Shown here piece by piece: positions 1 through 13,200 of a stretch of 64,000 nt of DNA. Below the pieces are notes generated by a model, which ran no database searches, was not told where the DNA came from, and worked only from the letters and a program-made list of their open reading frames with translations. The stretch is taken from NCBI GenBank assembly GCA_012064415.1, contig SSNU01000155.1, positions 682,001 to 746,000 on the forward strand, read 5' to 3'. The DNA is from Gyrodactylus bullatarudis (lineage: Eukaryota > Platyhelminthes > Monogenea > Gyrodactylidea > Gyrodactylidae). Position numbers and translations under genes: made by a program. Position 1 is the first letter of the stretch. Each line of letters starts with the position of its first letter.

Positions 1-1821
1 TGCTACCAGGTAATTCAACTATATTTGACTCAGTCTGACTTGGCAATCTTGCTACTTTTTCTAAAGTTTAAGCCGTTATCCAAAATTGACTCTACATATA
101 TATTCTCATGCTATTCTATGGTTTATAAATATTGCTCACTGAGTTTATTTAGTTTTAATTGAGGCCCAATCAAACTTTTCTCTGGGTTATTCACAATAAG
201 TTTTTCAGTCGTGTAAAAGCTGTATTATAGCTTCAAGTCGCCTAAATTCAATGATCAAACAGTTATTTATTTCAACTCTTTTACGCCCCACACCTATAGT
301 ATAAATCAAATACAATTCTTTTGATTAATTACATTTCGAAATACAATTAATAATAATGGATAAAAGTAACTATTTATTGCTTCTATTGAGTAATTATAAA
401 GTACGTTTTATTGATTTCCAAAAAAGAAGAGAGTTGCATCAAACTCTTGTTTACTTTCTCTACAAATAATCATTGTCCTATTGATTTGGATATTTATTTC
501 TGTGAATTATCCCAATTTCCCTTCCCCCTTGCGATGATATGTTGTAAAATTAGAAAATTTCATCTCAAATCCCTTCTAGCTCCTTAGACGACCGTACATT
601 GAAAAGATTCCCATCCAAGGCAACGTCTATCCAATGCCATGCTCTTCATTCATCCAGAGTACTGAATCCAAGGAGGAGAGTGTCGAGCGTATGACTATGA
701 TAACCAGCCATCCGATCGGTGTATCCAGTCCAGTTGAGGGCACTGTCCTCGTATGGCTTGATAGGAAATCTTTTCAGGATGATAATAGAGGTCTCTTTAT
801 TGGAATTATGGACAATTCCCGTGTATCGAACAAGATCAAGGTCATCTTTGAGTCAGTTCAACAGGAATATGTCAGAAATGATCTGGTAAGTAAATACTTG
901 ACAATGCATGTTTATTTTTTCATTTTCCCACTTGCCAATGGCGTATGTAATTTTATTTTTCAATTCCAATTTTTGAAATTGATTATTTCATGTTCAGACA
1001 GAGCCACGCCTTAAGTATAAAAAAACTATGTTTATAAAGAGACAATGTGGGCCAAATATAATCAAGTCATTTTTCACAAACATTTTATTGATTTGACTTT
1101 TCCTTTCTTCAAGATACCAAGTCATTCAAAATCAGTTTTGCAGGCAATCGAAGGACATCTCAATCCATTGTTGGTGTTTTCGTCAGTTTGCAAAACACTA
1201 ACTGAATGCCTGACACCAGATCATGAACTAATCAGATCTCAGGCAGCAAAACTCGATTCATCGTATAAACTCATGAATCTCAAGACCTTTCATTCAACAG
1301 CCGATGCGTTTAAAAGTTAGTCTCTTCAAAATAGTGTCTTAACCAAATTTTCCAAGCCTTCTCTATCCACTGTTATTTGTTTATCTCATTATATTGGAAA
1401 AATACTGGAAAACTAGATGTACTTAAAATTTATTAAGAAAAAAAACGATATACTTACAAGTAGAATTCGAATAAAATCGCAAATTTAATCTAATAAACTT
1501 TTTCTTTTAAGCCTTCAACAGTAAAAGTAATACCCAAGTTGGATTTGTTATTCAACGAACTTATAGTTTTGACAATGCAGAAAATAACAAGGTATATTGA
1601 TAATTTCACAAATATTTTTATCATTTCTCAAATGCATAATTTTTCATCAGACCTTAATCAATCTCAAGATGATAACCGGAGAAAATTCACGCGCCATAGG
1701 CTTTGCAGAAGCCACATTAACCCTGATCCCTGACTCATCTAAAGAGGTAAAACTATTCGGAAGAGAATCACATGTCCAATTAGAATATTTCGACATTCAA
1801 GGCTATTTATTTAAATTTTAA
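1..1821 (+). CDS. MAN2A: Alpha-mannosidase II-like glycosidase, C-terminal part (5' end outside window)
   Basis: Glycoside hydrolase family 38 enzyme of the Golgi that trims mannose during N-glycan maturation. Only the C-terminal beta-rich part lies here. Likely exons: the end of one at 1-9, then 588-885, 998-1065, 1122-1315, 1512-1591 and 1651-1821 (stop). Phases agree when joined. The exon at 588 reads PYIEKIPIQGNVYPM, then SHPIGVSSPVEGTVLVWLDR and QDDNRGL, which match the conserved stretch of the family. The last exons match the family's C-terminal region (MNLKTF, then VGFVIQRTYSFD, then FAEATLTLIP). The joint at 1065/1122 is the least certain. The catalytic N-terminal domain is outside the window, so Golgi versus lysosomal subtype rests on the C-terminal motifs only. 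Confidence 0.72.
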
Positions 1822-1928
1822 GATTATTATTATGCTTTACTTATTATTACCTCGCCAGCACTTCATATTTATGCAATTTATAAAGATTTCAAATATAAAA
1901 TTTTCTAGATTCATATCATTTTATTTAT

Positions 1929-2361
1929 CTACAATTCGCGGGTAAGCTGATAGCTGACTGTCCTCTCTTCAGGAATGACATGAACAAAATTCTTAGTTAT
2001 TCTCTGTCCTGATTCTACATACTTGTAGAGAGGACTATCTTTATAAGGATCAATTTTCTCTGTAGTGATAATGAATTTACCATTTCTGAGAGAAATAAGC
2101 TCATGTGTCTCTCGGCAATATTTCACATTTTCACCAGGATAGATTTCCAGGCCCATTTGACGAACTAGAACGTCTCCTTTAAAAACTTGATCGCAGTCGT
2201 TGAATTGAAATCCACGAATCATTCTGAATGTTTTTGGCGGATTCATTCTATAAGGCTCATTCAAATCGGGTTTTTTCTTTACAGATCGATTTTGAATGAC
2301 TAGAATTATAAAATGTCCTACATAAAATATTCTTCATAGAGTTTAATCCTATTCGGTTCAT
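1929..2361 (-). CDS. MRPL27: Mitochondrial large ribosomal subunit protein bL27m
   Basis: Protein of the mitochondrial large ribosomal subunit. Exons 2322-2361 and 1929-2299 give 136 aa; the human protein has 148. The body shows the L27 pattern: VFKGDVLVRQ, then YPGENVKYCRETHELISL, and near the end NFVHVIPEE, like the human FVHVVPA segment. The long ORF has no in-frame ATG. An ATG at 2359-2361 starts a basic, presequence-like leader (MNRIGLNSMKNIL). It joins the body only if a 22-nt segment at 2300-2321, with GT and AG ends, is spliced out. The identity is fairly safe; the leader exon is inferred. It is convergent with the mannosidase gene, the two stops being about 110 bp apart. Confidence 0.78.
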
Positions 2362-2614
2362 CTTGTAATCCAAAATAAACTAAGAGTAAAAGAATCTTTT
2401 ATTAATTAACTTCTAAAGTTTTAATAAGGACTATTTATTTATTTGATATTAGCAATTTAGCAAGATTTTTAAAAAGTTATTAAATTCAAACAATCTAATA
2501 ATTAGAGAGGTAAGAATGTTTTACTATATTGAAATGGTCCTGAATTAATTTTAATATTTGGAATAGAAATGTATTTATTAATCTGATGTAAAATATATAA
2601 ATAAAAGACAGAAT

Positions 2615-4090
2615 TAAGCAAAATAATTTCTGAACAGGTCTTCATCCTCTGGAATGAGACTTTAGAGGAAAGCACATGTGGATTTGATGGATGTGCAGGG
2701 GATGTTTTTAATTACAAGTTTAAACCTGGCTTGGAGGGGGAGGATGTTACCAAGGAGAATTGAATATTTTCTGGAATTTCTGGTACTATAAGTTGGAGAA
2801 TCATCTTGTGGCTTATAAGTGTTATAGAGAATCACCGAGCTAGAGAGCCTCCTGAGCCAGATAGGGNNNNNNNNNNNNNNNNNNNNNNNNNNNNNNNNNN
2901 NNNNNNNNNNNNNNNNNNNNNNNNNNNNNNNNNNNNNNNNNNNNNNNNNNNNNNNNNNNNNNNNNNNNNNNNNNNNNNNNNNNNNNNNNNNNNNNNNNNN
3001 NNNNNNNNNNNNNNNNNNNNNNNNNNNNNNNNNNNNNNNNNNNNNNNNNNNNNNNNNNNNNNNNNNNNNNNNNNNNNNNNNNNNNNNNNNNNNNNNNNNN
3101 NNNNNNNNNNNNNNNNNNNNNNNNNNNNNNNNNNNNNNNNNNNNNNNNNNNNNNNNNNNNNNNNNNNNNNNNNNNNNNNNNNNNNNNNNNNNNNNNNNNN
3201 NNNNNNNNNNNNNNNNNNNNNNNNNNNNNNNNNNNNNNNNNNNNNNNNNNNNNNNNNNNNNNNNNNNNNNNNNNNNNNNNNNNNNNNNNNNNNNNNNNNN
3301 NNNNNNNNNNNNNNNNNNNNNNNNNNNNNNNNNNNNNNNNNNNNNNNNNNNNNNNNNNNNNNNNNNNNNNNNNNNNNNNNNNNNNNNNNNNNNNNNNNNN
3401 NNNNNNNNNNNNNNNNNNNNNNNNNNNNNNNNNNNNNNNNNNNNNNNNNNNNNNNNNNNNNNNNNNNNNNNNNNNNNNNNNNNNNNNNNNNNNNNNNNNC
3501 AAGTCCATTCATAGGGAATAAGATTAATTGAAATGGCATGGGTCATGAAAATGGCGAGATTCACAAAAAAACAGGTTGGTAACGAGAGAAGGAGCTCATT
3601 TGAGTTAAAGAAAGTATCTTTACGTTTCTTTCATTTTGAGTCAAGGAGTAGGTCGACTAGCATATCAGCCGAGATGATAGGAGGAATCGCTGAATTTGTT
3701 GACAAGAATTTAACTTCTAACTGAGTGGAGAAAACTGATTGAAAAAATTTGTTCAAGAAATCCGCAGAAGTAGTTGATAGATTTGAAGCGGATTCAGACT
3801 TGTTTGCTAAATATTTGAGCTTCTTCCAAGCTTTCGACGGTTGGGTATTGAAGTCATCAATAATTGATTTTTCGAAAAGCTTCTGAGAAATTGAAAGGAA
3901 AGCTATTTTGGAGTTTTTGGAAAATTTCCCTGCTTTGGTAATGAGAAAATGGAAATAATCTGTATTGAAGCCATTTTTGAAAATGAATTCAGCGGATGAG
4001 AGGTAGAGTTGGCGAAAATGAGAGAATGAAGTGACTAGATGTTGGGACTGAGAGAGATAATAATCAGACTCTGTGTCATAGACTCTATCA
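2615..4090 (-). pseudogene. Non-LTR retrotransposon reverse transcriptase relic A (interrupted by assembly gap)
   Basis: Antisense relic of the same element as relic B at 4.45-7.14 kb. The part at 2640-2866 reads PIWLRRLSSSVILYNTY and YSILLGNILPLQARFKL, which match the C-terminal region of B. The part at 3500-4090 matches the N-terminal region of B, including an IPYEWT segment just before the RT core. The RT core itself falls in the Ns at 2867-3499. Stops and frame changes show it is dead. Relics A and B are arranged head to head with their 5' ends 350-400 bp apart. Confidence 0.75.
2867..3499. other. Assembly gap (633 Ns)
   Basis: An unbroken run of N. It lies inside reverse transcriptase relic A, so a collapsed or unresolved repeat is the likely cause. 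Translations across it carry no information. Confidence 0.99.
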
Positions 4091-4445
4091 ATATAATAAT
4101 TTAAATTAAATTATTTAATTTTAATTTCATTTGAAATTTTTAGTTGGTTATTGTTATCAATAGTTATCAATAAATCATAAGTTTTTCCCGATCTTGGATT
4201 ACTTTCTATGATTCACTGTCAAAGCTATCAATCTATCGTTCGAACTTTGAACTAGATTTTTCCAATTATTATTCATTAAAGTATTTACTATATACTCTAG
4301 AGTAGATAGGAGAAACTCAGCGAAATCTAAATCAAAAGTTTGAAATGTGCAAATTCGATTTAGAAGACAGATATTCACGCAAAATCATTTTTATTGAGTA
4401 TCGTTTCATTCATCCCTCACTTTTCTAAAATAAAAATAAAATTAT
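4091..4445. other. AT-rich spacer between two reverse transcriptase relics
   Basis: No gene seen. The stretch at about 4371-4440 resembles 22610-22670 (shared TCATTTTTATTGAGT and neighbouring bases), so it is part of a dispersed repeat. Confidence 0.5.
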
Positions 4446-7140
4446 ATGGAATGTCGCTTAATGCATATTTTTTCGAATTCTTTCTCACTCGACGAATATT
4501 TAATCAATGATGGTTTCAATACCAATTTCTTCCATTTCCTAATAGTTAGAGCTGCAAGAGTCTCCAAAAATTCCACTAATGCCTCTCCCCATATCTCTCA
4601 ACTCCTATTTGAAAACTCAATCAAGGACGATCTTAAAACCCAACCCTCGAAAGCCTGGAAAGAACTAAAATATTTAGCCAATAAAGCGGAAACTTCATCC
4701 ACTCCAAAGGATATCTCAGCCGATTCACTTAGCTCATTTTTCGAATCAGTATTTTCCCGTAATCCAGATGTTAATTTCCTTCCAACACAGTCATTTACGG
4801 TGCCATCCATTTCAAGAGAATTACTTATTGACTTACTCCTTAATTCCAACTCCAAAAAGCGCAAAGATACTTTCCACAACTCAAATGAGCTTCTCCTCTC
4901 CTTACCAAACAGTTTTTTTTGAAAAACTCGCATCCTTCATGTCTTCGGCGCTTTCATACAATTTCATCCCACATGAATGGACATGTGTCAAAATAACGCC
5001 TTTACCAAAGACTTTCAACCCACAAACTGAATCTGATTACAGACCCATATCGAATCTCCCAATCTTCCTCGGCCTCGTTGATTCAATATGCAACCATCTG
5101 TTAACTCAACATATAAAAATTAACACCATGGACCCTGCTCAACATGGGTTTATCAGAAACAGAAGTACCTCAACCAACCTTGTGTCTTTTTTTAACAAAA
5201 TTGACGAACTGCGACACAGAAGGATCCCATCTGTTGCCATTTTCCTTGATATCGCCAAAGCTTTTGACAAGTTTCCTTTCAATATCATACAAGACGCCCT
5301 CATAACCTCCGACATCAACCAGTCAGTTGCGAAACTCATTGGCCACTCCAGTCCGAAGAAATTGGGGAGTAATATACCGTGAAAAATATACAAATATATC
5401 AAAATTTTATCAAAAATTCATTAGTGCATTTAGTTCTCCGTTTAACTCGTGTTTTCAAGGGTAAAATTTATAAGTGTCAGAAATTGAGTTTTTGGAGCTT
5501 TATTGTGATGATCAGAGAGGTGTAAGAGACTTTGAAATTATCAACTAATACAAAAGAGAAGGTCCTTTTTCATACGAACATTAAAATTTCCCTTGAAAAG
5601 CACTCTAATAAAACAACTAATTTCTCAAAATTTATTCTTTTGTTTTATCTTTTTAACTTTACTTTTTCAAAATCGATTTTAAGAAAAGGGAGAAAATTAA
5701 CTTTTTTAATTATTGAGACATTAACACATTAAAAAGCTGATATAATTAATCTAAAGTCTACTATAGATAGCTCTGAAATTTAGAAATAGAAATTTCAGGT
5801 TAGGTATTCCATTAAAACCAAGTTCAAGAATTTAACTCTTTTACCAATTCTCTTGTCTTAAAGACTGTGAATTGAGAGCAAAATCTTAATTTTTTCATCA
5901 GGAAAGCTTTTTCAATGCATTATTTATTATTGGAATCGAAGAAATTGCATTTATGATGCATGATAGAGCTTCCCGTAAAATCTGTTCATGTTCCTATAAG
6001 TCATCAGTCAACCACCACTTTTCGTCAATCTCACAAGCTTTACATGTTACTTAATGTATTTAGGTAGGAATAGAACATGTATAGACCAAAAATATATCGA
6101 AAATTTTATCGCAGTTTCATGAACAAGGGTGGCCAATGAGTTTCGCAACTGACTGTAATAAATAGGATATCTAATTTCCTCTCCTCAAGAACCCAGAAGG
6201 TACACTTTAACGGGCAAATCTCTCACTCTGTAAATATTTCCTCTGGTGTCCCCCAGGGCTCAGTCATTGGTCCCCTGCTATTTAATTTAGTTTTCGCAAG
6301 CTTCAAGCCTTCCTCACCTAATATCTTCTACTATAAGTATGCAGATGACCTTAAAATCCTTATTCCAAATTTCTCTAACGACATTATTCGCCAAGAACTT
6401 ACTCACCTTGAAATATCATTGGCACGAATTGGCCTTAAAATCAACTCCGCCAAAACTAAATTTATGGTCATGAAGACTGTAAAGCCCATAGTGGAACTAG
6501 ACCCTGATTTCTCTCACCTCATTGTTAATAAAATTAAAGACCTCGGACTTATGTATGACCATAAAATCTCAATAAGACCTCATGTGAACGAACTCCTGAA
6601 AACTTTAAGATACTCAACATATCTAATTACAAGATTCATCACTAGTTCTGAACTCAAAGTCAAGGTTTACAAAACTTTCATACTCTCAAAATTTGACTAT
6701 GCAGCTGCCCTTATTCTTGGTTTAACAATTGAGTCGACAAGAAAGATCGAGAGAATACAATATAGATTCCTCACCTCATGCTATGGCCCAATCAGCTACA
6801 GAAATTGCCTTAATTTGTCCTCAATGTACCCTATCTGGCTCAGAAGGATCTCCAGCTCTCTCATACTCTATAACTCATATAGAGAACAAGACGATAACAT
6901 CTCTCCTCATAACACCAGAAACCAAAGAAAATACTCGATTCTCCTCGGAAACATCCTCTGTCTCCAGGCCAGATTCAAACTTTCATTGGATTCAATCCCT
7001 TCCACAACCGTCAAATCCACCTGTACATTCCTCCAGAGACTCATCCCAGAGGACGAAGACCTCTTCAGAAACTATTTTTCTTAATTGTACATACTTATCT
7101 ATATTTTATTATCAGTTTAATAAACAAAAATTTCAATTCC
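4446..7140 (+). pseudogene. Non-LTR retrotransposon reverse transcriptase relic B
   Basis: Decayed RT of a LINE-type element. The first frame (4446-4920) is followed by a frame change into 4920-5345, which holds YRPISNLP and palm motif A as FLDIAKAFD. After an inserted segment (5320-6155) the RT resumes with motif B SGVPQGSVIGPLLFNL and motif C YADD near 6340, then the thumb and connection region to a stop at 7082-7084. A short AT-rich tail follows. Frame breaks and the nested insertion show it is non-functional. It lies just 3' of PH-like gene copy 1 and may have cut off the 3' end of that gene. Confidence 0.85.
5320..6155. mobile_element. Candidate non-autonomous DNA transposon with 27-bp inverted ends, nested in relic B
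   Basis: Positions 5320-5346 and 6129-6155 are perfect inverted copies of a 27-bp sequence starting CAGTCAGTTGCGAAACTCAT. The right end is followed by TA, as for Tc1/mariner-type elements. The left flank is AAC, so a clean TA duplication is not seen. The 836-bp interior has no transposase ORF; the longest frame (5532-5732) is not recognisable. The RT reading frame stops on one side and resumes on the other, so this is an insertion. Confidence 0.6.
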
Positions 7141-7283
7141 AAAAAGAATCTTTTCATTAAAATCGACCATAATATTTCTTACTCTGTCCTTTTTCTGTCA
7201 AATTGAGAAAAATACAGGAATGTATTGTAAAAAGAGCTTTATTCAAAATTTTTGAGCATTAGAAATTTCAAAAAGAGTCTTAC

Positions 7284-10200
7284 CTTTATGAATTATACCT
7301 AAAAAATAAAATATAACAAAAAATTTGAATTTATCCAACTTTTCTAGAAAACTTATAAAATATTTTGCCAAAAAATTGCGTCACACAGGTAACTTACTCA
7401 GCATTTCAGTAAGGGCGAAGAGCCAATATTTAACAGCGTCTTCTGATCCCTCAATCCTGGCCTCAACTTCAGGTGACCCAAATTTGAGTCTGATGTCAGT
7501 CATTTGAAGACTTTCAGGTGTTAGCTCTAAAACCTCAGTTTGGCTAGAAGGAAAAACTCTTTTGTATTCTTTAGTTATTTGCTGGAAGAAATATATGGAG
7601 AAAGCGTCACAAAAGACATGAGTGAATCCAAACCAGTTATTTTCTCCCCATTTGAATACTCCGTCATAGCCTTGGAAAATGATTAGGATGGCTTATTAAG
7701 AGAGAAAGCTTTAGAGCCTTTAGACTCACGCTTGCTAGTAATGAGACTCTTTTTCTTGAGCTTATCAAATTCATCTTTCGATAGTTCATAATAATCTACA
7801 AAATAGGATATGTGTTATTTGGTGTATCAAACTTGTAACTTATCTCACCTGATTCAACCTCGACAGAAGACGACTGTGAAGCACTACTCCAAATTTTGCT
7901 TTTCAACTCTGTAAGCAAAAATGGATCAATATAGATAAATTAATAAAAAGAGCTTGTTACAGTTCTACTAACCCTTAATACACTCCGACCAATCGCTCGT
8001 ACCCTTCGTATTGTTCTGCACAGAAGCATCTGGCTGAAAGTTGTCTGTATTGGAGAAAGAAGCATGATGTTGAATGTTAAATGAATCATGAATTACCTAA
8101 GCTCCTGATGAAATTGCAAATTCTATCACACCATTCCTGCAAACGATCTTCGGATCCTGATACTGACAGTTCAAACTTTTCTGAGCCCAGGGAAAATTTC
8201 ATATATGACATGATGAACTGATCGTCATCAGTTTCAGTGATTTCTGTACAACTGCTGGGAAATACTCTCTTGGCCTGATCACTGTTTTGATTGTAGAAGA
8301 AGATCGAAGTGCGTGATGGGAAAACATGCGTGAATTGGAAAAAGTTTGTGATTCCCCAGGTCAAATTTCCATCTCCTCCTAAAAGGTTTCATGTAAAGTC
8401 TTGTGAGAATTTGAGTTGACTCACTCTCATGATTCTTAATTGCTTCAACTTTGAGTGCATCGAATTCCAACGTAGGTAAATCCTCAAAATCTTAATAATA
8501 GAAATGAAAAATCTTTATTGTTAAATCAGATCCTTGATTAGAACAAGTATTTTTACAAATACGTATAGTCTTCAGTTATTTCCTAGTAAGTATACACTCA
8601 TGGGTTGCATTTTTGTTTCTTCTCACCCCTTCAAATCATGGACCGGATATTGATGCTATTCCTTCATATAAGGAGGATATGACGCTTCCCCTCTCTCTTT
8701 AACTACATGAGAAATGACTGGGAATAGAATAATGCGGTAAACTAATAGTACATCATCTCAAAATCAAAATAAAACAGTAATCCAAATCTGTAACAAAGGA
8801 TCTAAAATTATAAGAAAGGCAATGCCAGGATTGTAATAGAATAACGTTATATTTCGGGGCATACTCTTCAGCTTTTACATGCCAGATTCACGAAAAAACA
8901 AAAAGGGAACACAATCATAGTTGCATAGACGCATAGGCCTCAAAGGAAGCAAACGAAAGAAGGGCCAACAAGAAACGTTTCATTCATAGATCTCGCATGT
9001 GAAAGCTGAAGCACCTGATATCAACAATATCGTGATAGATAAATTTATTAATTTATGCATTAAATGTTGGAAAGAACCTCAAGATTGTAGTTAGTACTCT
9101 GTAGTTAGAAATAACTGAGCTTACCTTCTTCCGCCATGAATGAAAGTAGTGATTCTTGATCTTTCCAAAGTAGACGTTTTTCTTGTGCCCCTAATGAGAG
9201 GAAAACAAGTTGAATAAAATTGCTCTCATACATTTCCACTCACTCTGACCGTCTTTTCTCTGGGCATTGTTATTTCCGTGTTCAGATTTTGTCTTGGACT
9301 GCTCTACGAAATGAAAGGTGTTAATTTACGCGTCTTTAGACTTTTATCAAGCGTGTGCATTGATAGATTGGTCTGCTTCAATGAAGGCATCCTTCTGGCT
9401 TTGACCTTACTAGCCTCTAAAAGATGAGAATATTAATAATTTTGAAATGGTCACAGCTTAGTGCATTGATATAGTCTTTTGATATTTATCATGAAAAATA
9501 ATTTGAACTTGTATTCGAGTTGGTGGTGAATTCACAAATCTTTTTGGAGTTTGATTGTGATCAAGGGATGTGTTTCAGATTAGAACAAATACTTTCTTTA
9601 AAATGATCAAAAAATCGATCCCAAACGATAAAGAGATGAATCCTGCGATCAAACCTAGCAAATTGACCTAACCATGAACCTCCTTTGATCATTCACATTT
9701 GACCCCTTACCGAAATTCGAGTTTGAAGAATGAGTTCCTGAATCCTCAACTTCATATCAATCAATTTTTAGATGTTTTATCATTTACACACGAAGCTTTA
9801 TCATAATTTTCAATTCAAATACAGGTAAAAAGATTACAACTAATAAAAGTCAAGATAAAATACTTACTTGGACCTGGTAGTCCAATATCGTCAGCCGTAT
9901 CTTCCAGCACTAGAATTGATGTGGAAAAATCAAAGTTTTATCCATTGAAATTGAGAAACTCACTTGACGCATACATCTCCTCGGTTTTGTATCTGGAACC
10001 TTCGAGAGTTTCCCCATGATTGGAAAAATCTATAAAATAAAAGTTTCATCATTAAACTAACTCATAAATTCCAAATGGTCTAGGCTTTAAAAGTTCAGAT
10101 TTAGAGAATTCTGAATTATTTGGGTACACTTTCTCGTCTGACTTTTCGCCAATTTCTTTGATCTCAACTTATGCTTTGAAAAAAACATTAGGTTGGAGCT

Positions 10201-13200
10201 CTGTCTTCTTTTGAATGAGCTCTCTAATCAAATAAGCCTAAAGTAACAGACTCAGAAAATTTCGTACAAAAACTAAAATCTCTGCACGAGATAGTGTACT
10301 ATAAGTATAAAAGTAGAAAAATGAATTCTTCTAACCTATTATACAATTTAGAAATATGTGAAAGAAATATATAAAAGAAATAACCAAATGCGCATTTCTC
10401 AAAGGATCATCAGTGGTCTCTCTTTGAAAATGATAAAAGTTAAAGTATGAATGAAAAATAATAATTTACAATTTACAAAGAAATAGTAAATGTTAAAGAA
10501 TATAAGAGTCATGAATGGAAATAAGAATATTATGTAAGCTGAAAAAAAAACCCAGAACTCTACAATAAATAGCAACAATGAAGAGAAAAAGTTGAAAAAA
10601 CTCACATAGGCCATGGTAGTTGAAGATTAAACGAATAATTCTTTTGAACACAAAAATTAGGTTTATACATGTTGATGAAAAATTTCTCATTCACCCACAC
10701 ATCTGTGCTGTCATCCCCTGGGTTTTTGTATAAGATGGAAAAAATAGAAATTGAAGCAGCATGGTTTTCCTGTTTTAGATGTCTGGTCACCGCGGTATCT
10801 TTATTGAGGTGATCATGCGATCTTGTTGACAACTTCCTAATAGTACGCCCTATATACGAAGCACCACAGTCACACTGAAACTTGTAAATCAATAGAGTCT
10901 TTTCTTGAGGGTCAAGTAAAACCCTATGGATTAAACTGAACAATCTCTGAGTTTTGAATACAATTTTCAATTGTATATTGTCATAATGTTGATCGATGAG
11001 ATTATTGAGTCTTCTCCTAACATCATTACTAAAACCATCACCTTTGAAGTTAAGTTTCATGAAAACTTTTGTTTTCTCGCCTTCCTAATTATACAATATT
11101 TTATTTTTAATGGCCTCAATCTAACTTCTCTTTCAATGCTCGTGTATTCAGTTAAACACCCCCATACTGTAAATAGATGTTAACTAACCTAGACTTGAGC
11201 TTGCTTCGCCGTGTTCATTTTCGTCCGAAAAAATTTTTTCTTCTAAAAATATTGAGAATTACTAACAAGAGAATTCGTTATTTGTATTTTTTTCATTTCT
11301 TCTATATTATTGCCTTGCAAGTAATGAATTGCAATTTGATAATTTATGATTTTTACAAGGAAGTTTTTTTGTCAAAAGACACCCTTTCACCTATTTTAAA
11401 TTGATGATTCTTTTAGATATTGAATAGGGATAACTGATCTTTACTATAGATCAACTTCAAACTACTTTCACTTCATACTGAGGAGTTCATCAATCAAATT
11501 AGCTACTCACCGGCACTCTGATTGTGATTTGTTTTATTCTTTGACACTTCATTCTCTGTTTGGAATTATTTAATTATACTCAAGACTCACTCTGTGAAAT
11601 CTTCTCTAAATAGAAATAAAAAAGTCTGATGTCTCACATCTTAACGTACTTGTAGCCTCCTTCATTTGTGCTGACCAAAGATTAAGAGCCTCATCAGGAC
11701 CAGTAAAGCAGACTTTCTTCATAGAAGTTTCCACGTCATGACATTCAAGTTCATAACTCTTGGTTTGCTTGTTGGTAACGATTCTCTTGTAATCACCCGT
11801 TTGTTTATTGTAGAAGTAAACAGCAGATGAATCATGGAACAAATGGGTGAAGTCAAAAGTGTTGTCCTTTCCCCATTTAAGTTTACCCGGATAGCCTTGA
11901 GAAGAAAGATAAATTCGAGTAAGCTTTACACAACTCACCATCTGTATTACCGACGTGTTTGTTCTTTAACTCTTCGAAATCTTCCTCATTTGTTTCTTCA
12001 AGGGTTGCTTAAATTTTGGAAATTGAATCATGCATAATTGATTAAATTAAAATGGTCACAAACTCTCTGTTGAATTGTTAGCTTTCGAAGGCCTTAATTT
12101 CTTCAGGCAGGCTAAGGAAGAATAAATAAAAGCGATAATGATTCATTTTAAAATTGACTTACATTTCTCGCAATGCTTGAACAGAGCAGTAGTTTTATGT
12201 GTAGAATCTGGTTAGAAAAGAATCAATTCCCGAAATGAGTCTTGAGCAAGAGGATCACTCACGATTGCCATGATTTTTCAACTTTTCCAAACCTAAGGAA
12301 ATAGATTAGGACATTAGAGATCGATTCAAATTCAAATTCAGGTTCCTAAAATCCATTTACCCTTGTGTCTATTCTTACAATGACCTGATAATATCATCTA
12401 GCTTTGGGTCAGGAGGTTGGCTTTTGTACTCAAGTATTTCATATAATTTATAAGTTATAAATAAAGGCTACAATCTCAGAAATACCTGTAATGAAGAGGA
12501 AATTTTCTGGCTCCAGACTATCAGAAAACAAATTCTCTCCCCATGAAAGTGAGAATCTTCATGATCTTAAATCCATAAGATCTAGAATTGACTATGCGAA
12601 ATCCCTTCGTTACTCCCATCTTCATTAATCTTAGCTTTCTTGATCGAATTTTATTTATTCGAAAATATCATGGATTTCAGTATCCGACTATTTCGATTAT
12701 TATTTTGTGATAACTTTTATTTCCTAATTATAATTTCATGTTGATTTAATAAAATGTATAATTTCATTGAAAAAATGCGAAATTGTAAGACTTACCTTCA
12801 CCTTTTTTGTTCTCATTACTTTCATAAATTTCTCTAATGGTAACAGGTGCTAAAAACAAGAAATAATTTCATACAGTGATTGAGAATTGATGTCATACGT
12901 CTCTTAGCTTCTGATACTTCAGAGATTTCTTCGGCTTAAAATAAGTAATTTTTGTCAATTATAACTATAGAAATTACCCTCAATTTCCTTGGTGACATGT
13001 TTCTCATGAATTTCTTCCACGTCGATAGATGCTACAAAGTCAAGATAAGCTTATAAGTGACTTATATAATATTATTATTAAAGGGGTATTTACCGTTATG
13101 GTCTGTCGGACATGCGCATGCATCCTCTGAAGTAAGGTTTATTTTTGTATTTTAGATAAAAACTATGATTAATAAGAAAAATAGTGTGGAAATTCTGAAA

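Noticed and set aside
2662..3564. Long open frames crossing 2.8-3.5 kb on both strands
   Set aside because: They are open only because of the N gap; real content is limited to reverse transcriptase fragments at the edges.
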